Shown here: positions 16,209 to 25,820 of the stretch, piece by piece
How the letters are laid out: every line of letters begins with the position of its first letter
How positions within the stretch are numbered: position 1 is the stretch's first letter
Source of the DNA: an uncultured Clostridia bacterium
Lineage (GTDB): Bacteria; Bacillota; Clostridia; UBA1381
Direction: 5' to 3'
DNA: 64,000 nucleotides
Assembly: GCA_947624165.1 (NCBI GenBank)
Contig: CANQJC010000005.1
Location: forward strand, 21,753 to 85,752
The notes under the pieces: generated by a model
What the model was told of the DNA's origin: nothing
Seen by the model: the letters and a program-made list of their open reading frames with translations, nothing else
Database searches by the model: none
Position numbers and translations under genes: made by a program

Positions 16209-17399
16209 ATGGACAACGATTTTTCAAAATACGGCTTCGCAACTCAGTGTATACATTCGGGAAACAAGCCGGACGCGGAGACGGGCGCGATCGAACGCCC
16301 CATAACAATGGCTAACAGTTACGTTCTTCCGTACGACCCCTCAAAGGTCAATTGGTCGAGCGCGGACGACGAAAAGCCTATTTATACGCGCAACGGCGGT
16401 GCGAACCAGATGTATCTTCAGGAAAGGCTCGCTCTTTTGGAGGGCGGCGAGGACGCAGTTGTTTTAGGCAGCGGCGTGGCGGCTCTTTCCGGCACGTTTT
16501 TCTCGCTTTTAAAAAGCGGCGACCATGTGGTTTTCTCGGACGTGACATATATCGCGGTATATCGTCTTTTGAACGAGCTTTTCAACAATAAATTCGAGGT
16601 GGAGACAACGATCGTCGATACCTCCGACCTCGACGCGGTAAGAAAAGCCGTGAGACCCAATACGAAACTTATACATATAGAATCCCCCGGAAACCCGACG
16701 CTTAAGATTTCCGATATAAGAGAAATAGCAAAAATCGCGCACGAAAACAACGCGCTGCTGTCGGTCGATAATACCTTCTCCACGCCGTTCAATCAAAAAC
16801 CGCTTGAACTGGGCGCGGATATCGTAATTGAAAGTCTGACAAAATATATAAACGGTCACGGCGACGCGATGGGCGGCGCGGTGATTTCGACAAAGGAAAT
16901 TATCGGACGGATAAAGTCTCAGGCGATGGTAAATCTGGGAGGAACAATAAGCCCGTTCAACGCGTGGCTCATTATGCGCGGTTCGTCCACGCTCCCGCTG
17001 AGAATGAAGCAGCATAACGAGAACGGACAAAAGGTCGCGGAATATCTCGAAAGCCTTCCCTGCGTGACGTTTGTCGCGTACCCCGGACTGAAAAGCTTTA
17101 AAGGACACGAGATCGCAAAAAAGCAGATGAAGGGCTTCGGCGGTATGCTGTCCTTCGGCATAACGGGCGACCACGACAAGCATAATGAATTTGTCAGCCA
17201 CCTGAAAATCATTACGTCCGCCGTATCGCTCGGACACGGCGCGAGCCTTATCGCCTTTCTGGGCGAGGACGACGAGCGTCAGTACCTGTTCCCGGACGAA
17301 TTCAGCAACGGCTTCTTCCGCATGAGCATCGGTACGGAGGACGCGGAGGATATCATAGGCGATCTCGACCGCGCTTTCAGAGAGGTCGGACTGCTGTAA
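16209..17399 (+). CDS. Trans-sulfuration family PLP enzyme (cystathionine/methionine gamma-lyase-like)
   Basis: A 396-residue Cys/Met metabolism PLP enzyme. The Schiff-base lysine is K212 in SLTKYINGH, and D187 (SVDNTF) contacts the cofactor nitrogen. The substrate-side block reads YTRNGGANQMYLQE where most members have YxRxxNPT, so exact specificity (gamma-lyase, gamma-synthase or sulfhydrylase) cannot be set. The ATG at 16209 follows AGAGGG; an in-frame ATG eight codons upstream has no site. It stands between a strong promoter and putP, with no methionine-pathway neighbours. Confidence 0.85.
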   Translation: MDNDFSKYGFATQCIHSGNKPDAETGAIERPITMANSYVLPYDPSKVNWSSADDEKPIYTRNGGANQMYLQERLALLEGGEDAVVLGSGVAALSGTFFSLLKSGDHVVFSDVTYIAVYRLLNELFNNKFEVETTIVDTSDLDAVRKAVRPNTKLIHIESPGNPTLKISDIREIAKIAHENNALLSVDNTFSTPFNQKPLELGADIVIESLTKYINGHGDAMGGAVISTKEIIGRIKSQAMVNLGGTISPFNAWLIMRGSSTLPLRMKQHNENGQKVAEYLESLPCVTFVAYPGLKSFKGHEIAKKQMKGFGGMLSFGITGDHDKHNEFVSHLKIITSAVSLGHGASLIAFLGEDDERQYLFPDEFSNGFFRMSIGTEDAEDIIGDLDRAFREVGLL

Positions 17400-17479
17400 T
17401 CAATTTAATGCTTTCGGCACGGCATACGCGTCGTATCGGAATCGGTTTAATAAATCAAATATATTTATGGAGGTAAATT

Positions 17480-19045
17480 ATGACACAGCAAAACATTTGC
17501 ATTATGATTTCCATCGTCGCATACCTGCTTGTGGTACTCGGTATCGGCGTATGGTTTTCACGCAGAAACAAGACCGCCGACGATTTCTACCTCGGCGGCA
17601 GAAAGCTCGGTCCGTTCGTAACGGCGATGAGCGCGGAAGCGTCGGACATGAGCAGCTATCTGCTTATGGGCGTTCCCGGACTTGCGTTCCTCACGGGTAT
17701 CGCGGACGCGTCCTGGACGGCGATAGGACTTATCATAGGTACATACCTGAACTGGCTTATCGTCGCGAAAAAATTAAGACGTTATTCGAGCCGTATCGGC
17801 GCGACGACTATTCCGGCGTTCTTCTCCGAACGCTTCAAGGATAAGTCAAGGATATTAAGCGTTATCGCGGCGATAGTTATCATAATCTTCTTCGTACCGT
17901 ACACGGCTTCGGGCTTTGTGGCGTGCGGAAAGCTGTTTAATTCGCTCTTCGGCGTTGACTACATGATAGCGATGCTCATTTGCGCGTTCGTAATCATCAT
18001 GTACACGATGCTCGGCGGCTTCATGGCTGCGAGCACGAGCGACTTTTTACAGAGTATAATAATGACGATAGGTCTTGTGATAGTTGTAGGCTACGGCGTT
18101 GTAAATGCCGGCGGCTTCGGCGCGGTCGTTGAAAATGCGAAAGCGATCCCCGGCTATTTCAGCCTGACTCAAACATACGACCCCGCGACGAACAGCTCTG
18201 CGGTCTACGGAGCGTTCAGAAGCTGCTCGATGCTCGCGTGGGGCTTGGGCTACTTCGGTATGCCGCACATTCTTCTGAGATTCATGGCTATCGAGGATGC
18301 GAAGAAACTGAAGCTCTCAAGAAGAGTAGCGTCGCTGTGGTGCCTTATCTCGCTTGCCGTAGCGGTATTTATCGGTATCGCGGGCATGGCTCTCGTAAGC
18401 AAGGGCGTTATGGCTCCGCTTTACGACAACGCCGCCGTCGCGGCGGGAACTGCGGGCGCGCAGTCGGAGAACGTTCTTATTGAAATTTCAAAGCTGATAG
18501 CCCAGCACGGCGTACTTGCGGCGATCATCGCGGGCGTGATACTCGCGGGAATACTGGCGGCGACGATGTCAACGGCTGACTCGCAGCTCCTCGCGGCTTC
18601 CTCGTCCGTATCGCAGAACATCATCAAGGAAAAGCTTTTCCCGAAGATGACCGAGGAAACGACGATGATAGTGGCACGCTTCACACTCGTTATAATAGCG
18701 GTGGTTGCGGCGTTCTTAGCGCGCGACCCGAACAGCTCTGTATTCGGCATCGTATCGTTCGCATGGGCGGGCTTCGGCGCGGCGTTCGGACCTGTAATGC
18801 TCGCGGCTCTGTTCTGGAAGCGCACGACGAAGCAGGGCGCGCTTGCCGGAATGATAGCGGGCGGCGCGATGGTATTCATCTGGAAATACGGCATAGCGAA
18901 GCTCGGCGGCATTTTAGCTATATACGAACTGCTGCCGGCGTTCATATTCGGACTTATCGCCATTATCGTGGTAAGTTTGCTCACAAAAGAGCCGGACAAG
19001 GACACGGTCGAAATTTTCGACGAAGTAACCGCTATGAAGGATTGA
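17480..19045 (+). CDS. putP: Sodium/proline symporter
   Basis: A 521-residue sodium:solute symporter (SSS family) with about 13 membrane segments. Signatures are FYLGGRKLGPFVTAMSAEAS near residue 36 and DMSSYLLMGVPG, which carry sodium- and proline-binding residues in PutP, and GILAATMSTADSQLLAASS near 350. It imports proline with sodium. GGAGG lies nine bases from the ATG. An 80-base gap separates it from the upstream gene and a bidirectional terminator follows. Confidence 0.92.
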   Translation: MTQQNICIMISIVAYLLVVLGIGVWFSRRNKTADDFYLGGRKLGPFVTAMSAEASDMSSYLLMGVPGLAFLTGIADASWTAIGLIIGTYLNWLIVAKKLRRYSSRIGATTIPAFFSERFKDKSRILSVIAAIVIIIFFVPYTASGFVACGKLFNSLFGVDYMIAMLICAFVIIMYTMLGGFMAASTSDFLQSIIMTIGLVIVVGYGVVNAGGFGAVVENAKAIPGYFSLTQTYDPATNSSAVYGAFRSCSMLAWGLGYFGMPHILLRFMAIEDAKKLKLSRRVASLWCLISLAVAVFIGIAGMALVSKGVMAPLYDNAAVAAGTAGAQSENVLIEISKLIAQHGVLAAIIAGVILAGILAATMSTADSQLLAASSSVSQNIIKEKLFPKMTEETTMIVARFTLVIIAVVAAFLARDPNSSVFGIVSFAWAGFGAAFGPVMLAALFWKRTTKQGALAGMIAGGAMVFIWKYGIAKLGGILAIYELLPAFIFGLIAIIVVSLLTKEPDKDTVEIFDEVTAMKD

Positions 19046-19111
19046 TAAAAATAACGATCGTCTTACCGCGCCGCATCGCGGCTGCGGGACGATACGCGGA
19101 TCATAACGATA

Positions 19112-19143
19112 AAAAACGACTGCCCCTTCGGACAGTCGTTTTT
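19112..19143. terminator. Bidirectional terminator between putP and the GH88 gene
   Basis: AAAAACGACTG (19112-19122) pairs with CAGTCGTTTTT (19133-19143). A-rich and T-rich flanks serve both converging transcripts. Confidence 0.9.
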
Positions 19144-19145
19144 AA

Positions 19146-20321
19146 TTACCAATATTTTTCCCAATCGCTTACAAGCCGCGTCAAAGCCTCCATATAGAAA
19201 TAGTCTCCCCATGCGTTACACTCGTCGACGCCGCCGTTGCGGCATTGATTTGTCGGGGTTTTTTTGGAATATGTACCATGCAGCAGCAGCCCGTTCGAGC
19301 AATCGCGGCTTTTTACCGCGCACGTATCTGATATCGCTTTAAGTATACGCTTCGCCGCGCCCTCGTAATAATCGGATTGCTCGCGCGGCAGATTTTTTGC
19401 CATCTCAAGCATTCCGCATACCGCGATAACTCCCGCGGAGGAATCGCGCGGCTCGCCGCTTCCCGTGTCGAAATCGAAGTCCCAGTACGGCACGAGGTCG
19501 TCGGGAAGATGTTCGATAAAATAATCCGTCACGCGTACAAAAATATCCGCGTAACGCTCGTCGCCGAGCCTTTCATACGCCAGCGCGCTGCCGTATATGC
19601 CCCACGCCTGACCCCGCGCCCACGCGCTGCCGTCTCGGTTTCCTTGGTTTGTAACGCCCCTCACGCCTTTTCCCGTCTCGGGATCGAAAAAGTAAGTGTG
19701 ATAAGTCGAATCATCGGGACGCACGATATAATTCGTCGCGGTAAGTATATGACTTTTCGCCTTTTCGGCGTAGATCGGATCGCCGGTAACGTCGCTTGCC
19801 CAGAACAAGAGCGGCATATTCATCAGACAGTCTATGATAAGCCTGTAATTATCCTTCGCGCCCATGTCGCCCCACGCCTGGAAGAATTGTCCCTTTTCAT
19901 GGAACCGCGTCAACAGATTGTCCGCGGCGGCAAGCGCGGCTTTTTTACCCGTCTCGCTGCCGGTAAGCTTGTACGCCGCGACGCATGAGGGCGTGTACAA
20001 AAATCCCATATCGTGATGATCGACGTTTATTTTCTTTTCGATCCTGTCAAGAAACGATTCGACCTGCGTCAGCGCGGCGTCCTTGAATTTCCCGTCACTG
20101 GTACGCTCGTATGCGAGCCATACCTCGCCGGTCCAAAAGCCCTCCGTCCAGTCGGTGTTGTACGACTTGGGATAAAAATTATTTTCACTGTTGGCGGCAG
20201 GGAAGCAGCCGCGAAAATCGTCAAGATTTTCCCCGACCAGCCTTACGGCGTTCGCGAGCGCGCGTTCCGCTTCGTCTTTCCCAAACGGCGGATAAGCCGC
20301 CAAAGCGTCTTTTGTCATCAT
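19146..20321 (-). CDS. Glycoside hydrolase family 88/105 unsaturated uronyl hydrolase
   Basis: A 391-residue cytosolic enzyme (no signal peptide) of the (alpha/alpha)6 barrel GH88 type. It removes the unsaturated uronic acid left at oligosaccharide ends by polysaccharide lyases acting on glycosaminoglycans or pectin. The two catalytic aspartates match D104 (DHHDMGF) and D164 (RLIIDCLMNMP). RDGSAWARGQAWGIYG is a strong family block. It is the last gene of the pan operon strand, behind GAGGTGG, with 24 bases to panD; co-transcription with vitamin genes is odd and may be incidental. A secreted SGNH esterase at 59.8 kb points to the same plant- or host-glycan diet. Confidence 0.88.
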   Translation of the reverse strand: MMTKDALAAYPPFGKDEAERALANAVRLVGENLDDFRGCFPAANSENNFYPKSYNTDWTEGFWTGEVWLAYERTSDGKFKDAALTQVESFLDRIEKKINVDHHDMGFLYTPSCVAAYKLTGSETGKKAALAAADNLLTRFHEKGQFFQAWGDMGAKDNYRLIIDCLMNMPLLFWASDVTGDPIYAEKAKSHILTATNYIVRPDDSTYHTYFFDPETGKGVRGVTNQGNRDGSAWARGQAWGIYGSALAYERLGDERYADIFVRVTDYFIEHLPDDLVPYWDFDFDTGSGEPRDSSAGVIAVCGMLEMAKNLPREQSDYYEGAAKRILKAISDTCAVKSRDCSNGLLLHGTYSKKTPTNQCRNGGVDECNAWGDYFYMEALTRLVSDWEKYW

Positions 20322-20345
20322 AAATCAAACCACCTCGTTGTATGC

Positions 20346-20729
20346 TTATTCGATTTCCCCGTGTTTTTCGCAGCGCGAAGACTTTACAATGCGGTTTTTC
20401 TCATCGACAAATACGACCGTCGGCTTGTGTTCTTCCGCTTCTTCCTCCGTCAGGGAACAGTATGACATTATAATGATTTTATCGCCCTTCTGCACGCGTC
20501 TCGCCGCCGCGCCGTTGAGACATATAACGCCCGAATTTTTCTCTCCGGCGATAGTGTACGTTTCAAACCGCTCTCCGTTATTTATATTCACGACCTGCAC
20601 CTTTTCGTATTCGAGAATATGCGCGGCGCGAAGCAGCGCGCTGTCGACCGTAATGCTCCCGACATAATTAAGTTCCGATTCCGTTACGACGGCGCGGTGT
20701 ATTTTCCCTTTGAGCATCGTTATTTCCAT
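20346..20729 (-). CDS. panD: Aspartate 1-decarboxylase (pyruvoyl enzyme)
   Basis: A 127-residue proenzyme that makes beta-alanine for pantothenate. Self-cleavage occurs between G24 and S25 ([10 protein letters not shown]), matching the standard numbering and confirming the start at 20729. [13 protein letters not shown] is the conserved opening. It follows panC by 15 bases in the minus-strand panB-panC-panD operon. Confidence 0.95.
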   Translation of the reverse strand: MEITMLKGKIHRAVVTESELNYVGSITVDSALLRAAHILEYEKVQVVNINNGERFETYTIAGEKNSGVICLNGAAARRVQKGDKIIIMSYCSLTEEEAEEHKPTVVFVDEKNRIVKSSRCEKHGEIE

Positions 20730-20744
20730 TCCGACGTTACTCCT

Positions 20745-21584
20745 TTACTCAATAATAAAATTATCTATCAGCCGCGTTTTACCTATATAAACAGCCACGG
20801 CGCACAGCAGCGGCTTTTGGATTTTAACGAGCGGTCTGAGATTGTCGAAGCTGACCGCCTCCACATAATCTATTCTTGCGAGCGGCTCTTTTTGTATTTC
20901 TCTCTCGACCGTCTCGATAACCGCCGCCGCGCTCTCCTCGCCGTTTTCGACCATATCGCGCCCCATTTTCAGCGCGCGCGACAGGCACAGCGCGGCTTCG
21001 CGCTCCCGCGTGTCGAGATAAATATTGCGCGAGCTTTTCGCCAGACCGTCCGCTTCGCGGACTATCGGACAGCCCACTATCTCTATATCGAAATTCAGAT
21101 CCTTGACCATTTTGCGTATAACGCAAAGCTGCTGCGCGTCCTTCTGACCGAAGTACGCCCTGTCCGGCGTCACGATGTTAAACAGCTTGCTCACGACCGT
21201 GCATACGCCTGCAAAATGGGTCGGTCTTGTCCTTCCGCACAGCGTCTCTGTAATTTTGGCGACGCTGACGGTAGTGAGCGCGTTGTCGTACATTTCTTCC
21301 GCTTCGGGATTAAACAGAACGTCCGCGCCGACCTTTTCGCACAGTGCCGCGTCCGCTTTTATGTCGCGCGGATAACTCTCGAAATCCTCGTTCGGAGCGA
21401 ACTGCGTCGGATTGACGAAATCGCTCACCACAACGCGGTCGTTTTCGTTGACGGCGCGTTCGATGAGACTTTTGTGTCCCTCGTGCAAATACCCCATCGT
21501 CGGCACAAGCCCGACGGTAAGAGCGTCCTTTTTCCACTTTTTTATCATCGAGCGCAGCTCGCTTATACTCTTGATTACCTGCAT
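20745..21584 (-). CDS. panC: Pantothenate synthetase
   Basis: A 279-residue ATP-dependent ligase joining pantoate and beta-alanine. Nucleotide-binding motifs PTMGYLHEGHKSLI (HIGH-like) and the FVNPTQFAPNEDF block are intact, as is FGQKDAQQL. The ATG at 21584 is preferred because GGAGGG lies six bases upstream; a TTG two codons earlier abuts that site. It overlaps closely with the panB end (two bases apart). Confidence 0.95.
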   Translation of the reverse strand: MQVIKSISELRSMIKKWKKDALTVGLVPTMGYLHEGHKSLIERAVNENDRVVVSDFVNPTQFAPNEDFESYPRDIKADAALCEKVGADVLFNPEAEEMYDNALTTVSVAKITETLCGRTRPTHFAGVCTVVSKLFNIVTPDRAYFGQKDAQQLCVIRKMVKDLNFDIEIVGCPIVREADGLAKSSRNIYLDTREREAALCLSRALKMGRDMVENGEESAAAVIETVEREIQKEPLARIDYVEAVSFDNLRPLVKIQKPLLCAVAVYIGKTRLIDNFIIE

Positions 21585-21586
21585 TT

Positions 21587-22420
21587 TCAACCCTCCGTAA
21601 CGGCTTTCATCGTTTCGTCGTCTATTTTGAATGTATGCTCCTCGGACGGGAACGAACCGTTTTTAACTTCATCTATATACTTCTTGAATCCCTCCGTCAT
21701 GACCGCGCCGACGTCCGCGAATTTCTTCGCGAATTTCGGAGTAAATCCAACCGTCATATTGAGCATATCCTGATACACAAGCACCTGCCCGTCGCATTCC
21801 GCGCCCGCGCCTATGCCTATTGTCGGTATGGACAGTATCTGTGTCACATACGCCGCCAGCGCGGCGGGTACGCATTCAAGAACGACGGCGAACGCGCCCG
21901 CCTCCTCCACGGCTCTCGCGTCCTCGATAAGCTGCTTCGCGCCCGCTAAAGACTTACCCTGAACCTTGAATCCTCCGAACGTGTTGACCGACTGCGGCGT
22001 CATTCCTATGTGCGCCATGACGGGGATAGACGCGTCGACGATCGCCCGTATATGCGGAGCGAATTTCACGCCGCCTTCGAGCTTGACGGCTTCCGCGCCG
22101 CCCTCCTTAACGAGCCTGCCCGCGTTTTGCACAGCGTCGCGGACGGAGGTTTGATATGACATAAACGGCATGTCCGTCACAATAAGCGCGTTTGACGCGC
22201 CGCGCGCCACGGCTGCCGAATGGCTTATCATGTCCTGCATTGTAACGCGAAGCGTATTTTCGTACCCGAGCATTACCATGCCGAGCGAATCGCCCACAAG
22301 TATCGCGTCCACGCCCGCGTCGTCGGCTATACGAGCCGTCGTGTAGTCATAGGAAGTGAGCATTGTTATTTTCTCCGAATTCCTTTTGGCGGCGGCGAAA
22401 CTTCCCGTCGTATTTTTCAT
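21587..22420 (-). CDS. panB: 3-methyl-2-oxobutanoate hydroxymethyltransferase
   Basis: A 277-residue enzyme adding a hydroxymethyl group from methylene-tetrahydrofolate to ketoisovalerate, the first step of pantothenate synthesis. Signatures are [24 protein letters not shown] and [14 protein letters not shown]. The frame stays open further upstream, but the ATG at 22420 has AGAAGGAA and begins in family register. First gene of the pan operon. Confidence 0.95.
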   Translation of the reverse strand: MKNTTGSFAAAKRNSEKITMLTSYDYTTARIADDAGVDAILVGDSLGMVMLGYENTLRVTMQDMISHSAAVARGASNALIVTDMPFMSYQTSVRDAVQNAGRLVKEGGAEAVKLEGGVKFAPHIRAIVDASIPVMAHIGMTPQSVNTFGGFKVQGKSLAGAKQLIEDARAVEEAGAFAVVLECVPAALAAYVTQILSIPTIGIGAGAECDGQVLVYQDMLNMTVGFTPKFAKKFADVGAVMTEGFKKYIDEVKNGSFPSEEHTFKIDDETMKAVTEG

Positions 22421-22460
22421 TATTTTATTCCTTCTTTCCGCATAGGATAATAACAAATTC

Positions 22461-22489
22461 ATTTTATCACATTCTTCCCGCGAATACAA
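22461..22489 (-). promoter_or_regulatory. Promoter of panBCD
   Basis: Minus strand: TTGTAT (22489-22484), 17 bases, TAAAAT (22466-22461), about 40 bases upstream of panB. Confidence 0.75.
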
Positions 22490-22594
22490 TAAATTTATTA
22501 AAAATAACGCAAAATTAAGCGCGCCGTTTCGCGGCGTGTTTCGCGCCTTGGCGGCATATTTTTCGCAAAAAAGAAAAAAACTTCTCAAAAACGG

Positions 22595-22623
22595 TTGAGT
22601 TAACGGTAATAATAATATATAAT
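22595..22623 (+). promoter_or_regulatory. Promoter of mreB
   Basis: TTGAGT (22595-22600), 17 bases, TATAAT (22618-22623), in the divergent panB-mreB gap. Confidence 0.75.
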
Positions 22624-22654
22624 ATAAATAATATTAGTGTTTAGGAGCAAAGAA

Positions 22655-23680
22655 ATGTTCAGTAACGATATAAGCATAGATTTAGGCACGGCTACAATGC
22701 TTGTCTATATAAAAAACAAAGGCATAGTCCTGCGCGAACCGACCGTTATAGCGGTCAATACAAAAACGAACGAGGTCTGCGCTGTCGGCGAAGCCGCGCT
22801 CAAGATGCTCGGCAGGACTCCGCCGCACATACAGGCGGTACGTCCGCTTATCGACGGAGTAATTTCAAATTTGACGCTTACTCAAGAAATGATACGCTGC
22901 TTTTTCAGGAAAATATTTGCGCGCACGATAGGTCACCCGCGCATTATGATGTGCGTACCGGGCGGCGTAACGGACGTTGAACAGCGCGCCGTGATAGAAG
23001 CCGCGCGAGACGTTGGCGCGCGCGACATCTATATAATCGAAGAACCCGTCGCCGCCGCTCTGGGCGCGGGCTTTGACATATCGCGTCCGCGCGGAACGAT
23101 GATAGTCGATATAGGCGGCGGTACGACCGACGTGGCTGTAATGTCGCTCGGCGGCGTCGTTGTAAGCCGTTCGCTGAAAATAGCGGGCGACGAATTTAAC
23201 GAAGCGATCGTGCGCTACATGCGTAAGGAAATGGGTATGCTGATAGGACCGAGAACAGCCGAAAGGATAAAATTCGAAATAGGCGGCGTAATGCCGCGCT
23301 CGAAGGAGATACTCTGCGAAGCCAAGGGAATAAGCGTCCTTTCGGGACTGCCCAAATCCGCGATCATTTCTTCAAACGACCTTTATCCGGCTTTCGACGA
23401 TTTTGTGTATAACATCACCGAGCGCGTCAGAGAGGTGCTTGAAGAAACGCCGCCGGAGCTTCACGGCGACATCATATGTGACGGGATAATCATGACGGGC
23501 GGCGGCTCGCTCATATACGGTCTGGACAAGCGCATCTCGGACGAGACCGGCGTGAAAGTAACTCTGGCAAATAACATTGTCGACTGCGTTGCTTTGGGCG
23601 CGGGCATCGCGCTCGAAAACATAGATTCCGTTTCCGACCCGACCCATATATTCCATAAAAAAGCATATATAAGAGACTGA
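22655..23680 (+). CDS. mreB: Rod-shape-determining actin homologue MreB/Mbl
   Basis: A 341-residue bacterial actin. The phosphate-1 loop is ISIDLGTATMLVYIKNKGIV, phosphate-2 is IVDIGGGTTDVAVMSLGG, and the adenosine loop is MTGGGSLIYGLDKRI. It organises lateral wall synthesis beneath the membrane. The ATG at 22655 follows AGGAGC; an in-frame ATG six codons earlier lacks a site. No mreC/mreD follows, so it is a stand-alone Mbl/MreB-type copy. MreB and Mbl cannot be told apart here. Confidence 0.88.
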   Translation: MFSNDISIDLGTATMLVYIKNKGIVLREPTVIAVNTKTNEVCAVGEAALKMLGRTPPHIQAVRPLIDGVISNLTLTQEMIRCFFRKIFARTIGHPRIMMCVPGGVTDVEQRAVIEAARDVGARDIYIIEEPVAAALGAGFDISRPRGTMIVDIGGGTTDVAVMSLGGVVVSRSLKIAGDEFNEAIVRYMRKEMGMLIGPRTAERIKFEIGGVMPRSKEILCEAKGISVLSGLPKSAIISSNDLYPAFDDFVYNITERVREVLEETPPELHGDIICDGIIMTGGGSLIYGLDKRISDETGVKVTLANNIVDCVALGAGIALENIDSVSDPTHIFHKKAYIRD

Positions 23681-23736
23681 TTCTCATATACTCCGCGCGC
23701 TTCGCGCGCAAATAAAAGAAAGGATACAAATAAGCT

Positions 23737-24198
23737 ATGAAAAACGAACCGATTTCCATGACAAACATCGAAATTCAAAAAATTCTTCCGCATCGTTATC
23801 CGTTTTTGCTCGTCGATAAAATTATCGAGTTTGAGGAGGGCAAGAGCATAACGGGAATAAAGAACGTTACGGCGAACGAGCCGCAGTTTACGGGACATTT
23901 CCCCGGCAATCCGATAATGCCCGGCGTGCTTATCGTCGAGGCTCTCGCTCAGGTGGGCGCGGTAATGCTCCTTTCCATGCCGGAAAACCGCGGTAAGCTC
24001 GGCGTATTTACGGGCATAAACAATTTCAAATTCCGCAGACAGGTCGTCCCGGGCGATACTCTGGAGCTTCACGCGGAGCTTTTGACCTATCGTCACAATA
24101 TGGGAAAGGCGAACGTGAAAGCGACCGTCGGCGGACAGACGGCGGCGATGGGCGAGGTAAGCTTCGCCGTAGTCGATAACGCCGCGAACGAGGAATAA
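23737..24198 (+). CDS. fabZ: 3-hydroxyacyl-[acyl-carrier-protein] dehydratase
   Basis: A 153-residue hot-dog-fold dehydratase of fatty acid synthesis. The catalytic pair is H54 (GHFPGNPIMPGV) and E68 (VEALAQ), and LPHRYPFLLVDKI is the conserved opening. GAAAGGA precedes the ATG. No other fab genes are near. Its last base is shared with the trmN6 start codon, indicating coupling. Confidence 0.95.
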   Translation: MKNEPISMTNIEIQKILPHRYPFLLVDKIIEFEEGKSITGIKNVTANEPQFTGHFPGNPIMPGVLIVEALAQVGAVMLLSMPENRGKLGVFTGINNFKFRRQVVPGDTLELHAELLTYRHNMGKANVKATVGGQTAAMGEVSFAVVDNAANEE

Positions 24199-24935
24199 TG
24201 CTTAAAAACGGAGAACGTCTCGACGACCTTCAGAACGGACTTTTTATAATACAAAAAAAAGAAGGATTCAAATTCGGCACGGACGCGGTGCTCCTTGCGG
24301 ATTTCGCAAGGAACGTCCGCTGCGAAAACATGATAGACCTGTGTACCGGCACGGGGATAGTACCGCTCCTCATGTCCGCAAAAACCCGCACAGAGCATAT
24401 ACACGGGCTGGAAATACAGTCCGACATGGCTGAAATGGCGGCGAGGAGCGTAGAATATAACGGTCTTACGGACAGAATACAAATAAAATGCGGCGACCTG
24501 AAGGACGCTCCCGACATATACGGCGTCGGCGCGTTTGACTGCGTGACCTGCAACCCGCCGTACATGAAACGCGGTGCGGCGATAGAAAACGGAACGGACG
24601 CTCTTTTCGTGTCGCGCCATGAGGTCCTCTGTACTCTTGAAGACGTGGTCGCGTCCGCGTCGCGTCTGCTGAGGTCCAAGGGCAGATTTTTTATGGTACA
24701 CCGCCCGTCGCGGCTGACCGACATAATATGCGCCATGCGCGCGGCGCATGTCGAACCGAAACGTATGCGCCTTGTCTGTCCCGCGGCGGAGAAACCGCCG
24801 AGCCTGCTTCTCATCGAGGGTATGAAGGACGGCGGCAGCGAGCTCAAAATCGCGCCGCCCTTGTTCATTTACGGCGCGGACGGCAAATATTCAAGCGAGA
24901 TAAACAAAATTTACGAACGAAACAAAGAGGAATGA
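24198..24935 (+). CDS. trmN6: tRNA1(Val) A37 N6-methyltransferase-like protein
   Basis: A 245-residue SAM methyltransferase of the YfiC/TrmN6 group. The N-terminal segment GLFIIQKKEGFKFGTDAVLL is typical, the SAM site is DLCTGTGIVPLLM, and the N6-adenine catalytic motif is NPPYMKRG. It modifies A37 of tRNA in the cytosol. It overlaps fabZ by one base and rsmI follows within three bases, the common Firmicutes pairing of these two methyltransferases. Confidence 0.9.
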   Translation: MLKNGERLDDLQNGLFIIQKKEGFKFGTDAVLLADFARNVRCENMIDLCTGTGIVPLLMSAKTRTEHIHGLEIQSDMAEMAARSVEYNGLTDRIQIKCGDLKDAPDIYGVGAFDCVTCNPPYMKRGAAIENGTDALFVSRHEVLCTLEDVVASASRLLRSKGRFFMVHRPSRLTDIICAMRAAHVEPKRMRLVCPAAEKPPSLLLIEGMKDGGSELKIAPPLFIYGADGKYSSEINKIYERNKEE

Positions 24936-24937
24936 CA

Positions 24938-25783
24938 ATGACGGGGAAATTATATTTATGCGCCACGCCGATAGGCAATCTCGGCGACGTGTCGGCGCGC
25001 TGTATAGAAACTCTGCGCTCTGCGGACTTGATAGCGGCGGAGGACACGCGCCGCACCCTGCAGCTTTTGAATCATTTTGAGATATCCGCTCCGCTCACGA
25101 GCTATCATGAGCACAATAAACGCGAAAAAGGCGGCTATATAATATCCCTTTTGAAAAACGGCAAAAACGTCGCGCTCGTGTCCGACGCGGGTACTCCCGC
25201 GATTTCCGACCCAGGCGAGGATTTGGTAAAGCTGTGTATAGAAAACGATATCGAGGTAACGTCGGTACCCGGTCCGGCTGCGCTCATAAACGCGCTCATT
25301 CTTTCGGGACTGAGCGCGAAACGGTTTGCGTTCGAGGGCTTTCTGTCGGTGAATAAGCGTCACCGTGCGGAGCATCTCAAGAGCGTCGAAAACGACTCGC
25401 GCACCCTTATATTTTACGAAGCTCCGCATAAGCTCAGGAACACGATAGAGGATATGCGCGCCGTTTTCGGCGGCGACAGGAGAATAGCCCTCGCGCGCGA
25501 GCTGACGAAGCTGCACGAGGAAATAAAGCGATGCACTCTTGACGAAGCGGCGGCGTTCTATGAGGAAAACGCGCCGCGCGGCGAATACGTGATAATAGTC
25601 GAAGGGGCTTCGCCCGAGAAGGACTGCGGCTCGGAAAACGAATGGGACAATATACCTCTTAGGGAACATATAGACGGCTATATAGCCGAGGGTATGAGCG
25701 TCAAGGACGCGGTAAAGCGCGCCGCGTCCGAGCGCGGTATCGCGCGGCGCGACGCATATAACGAATACCACCGCGCGACGTAA
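24938..25783 (+). CDS. rsmI: 16S rRNA (cytidine(1402)-2'-O)-methyltransferase
   Basis: A 281-residue tetrapyrrole-methylase-fold enzyme methylating C1402 of 16S rRNA. Motifs are LYLCATPIGNLGDVSARCIE, AEDTRRTLQLL, VSDAGTPAISDPGEDLV and VPGPAALINALILSG. Two ATGs, at 24932 and 24938, are in frame. The second is chosen since AGAGG is seven bases from it and only one base from the first. Confidence 0.95.
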   Translation: MTGKLYLCATPIGNLGDVSARCIETLRSADLIAAEDTRRTLQLLNHFEISAPLTSYHEHNKREKGGYIISLLKNGKNVALVSDAGTPAISDPGEDLVKLCIENDIEVTSVPGPAALINALILSGLSAKRFAFEGFLSVNKRHRAEHLKSVENDSRTLIFYEAPHKLRNTIEDMRAVFGGDRRIALARELTKLHEEIKRCTLDEAAAFYEENAPRGEYVIIVEGASPEKDCGSENEWDNIPLREHIDGYIAEGMSVKDAVKRAASERGIARRDAYNEYHRAT

Positions 25784-25820
25784 AACATAAATCGCACATT
25801 CGGAAAGGACGTGTTTTGAA

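Noticed and set aside
21470..21485. GGGACACAAAA-type matches in panC, and likewise near 42268 (ileS), 48707 (cbiJ) and 51680 (cbiA), as further copies of the 12-mer
   Set aside because: Each encodes a conserved or natural Gly-His-Lys in its protein; the T of CTAAA is missing, so they are coincidental.
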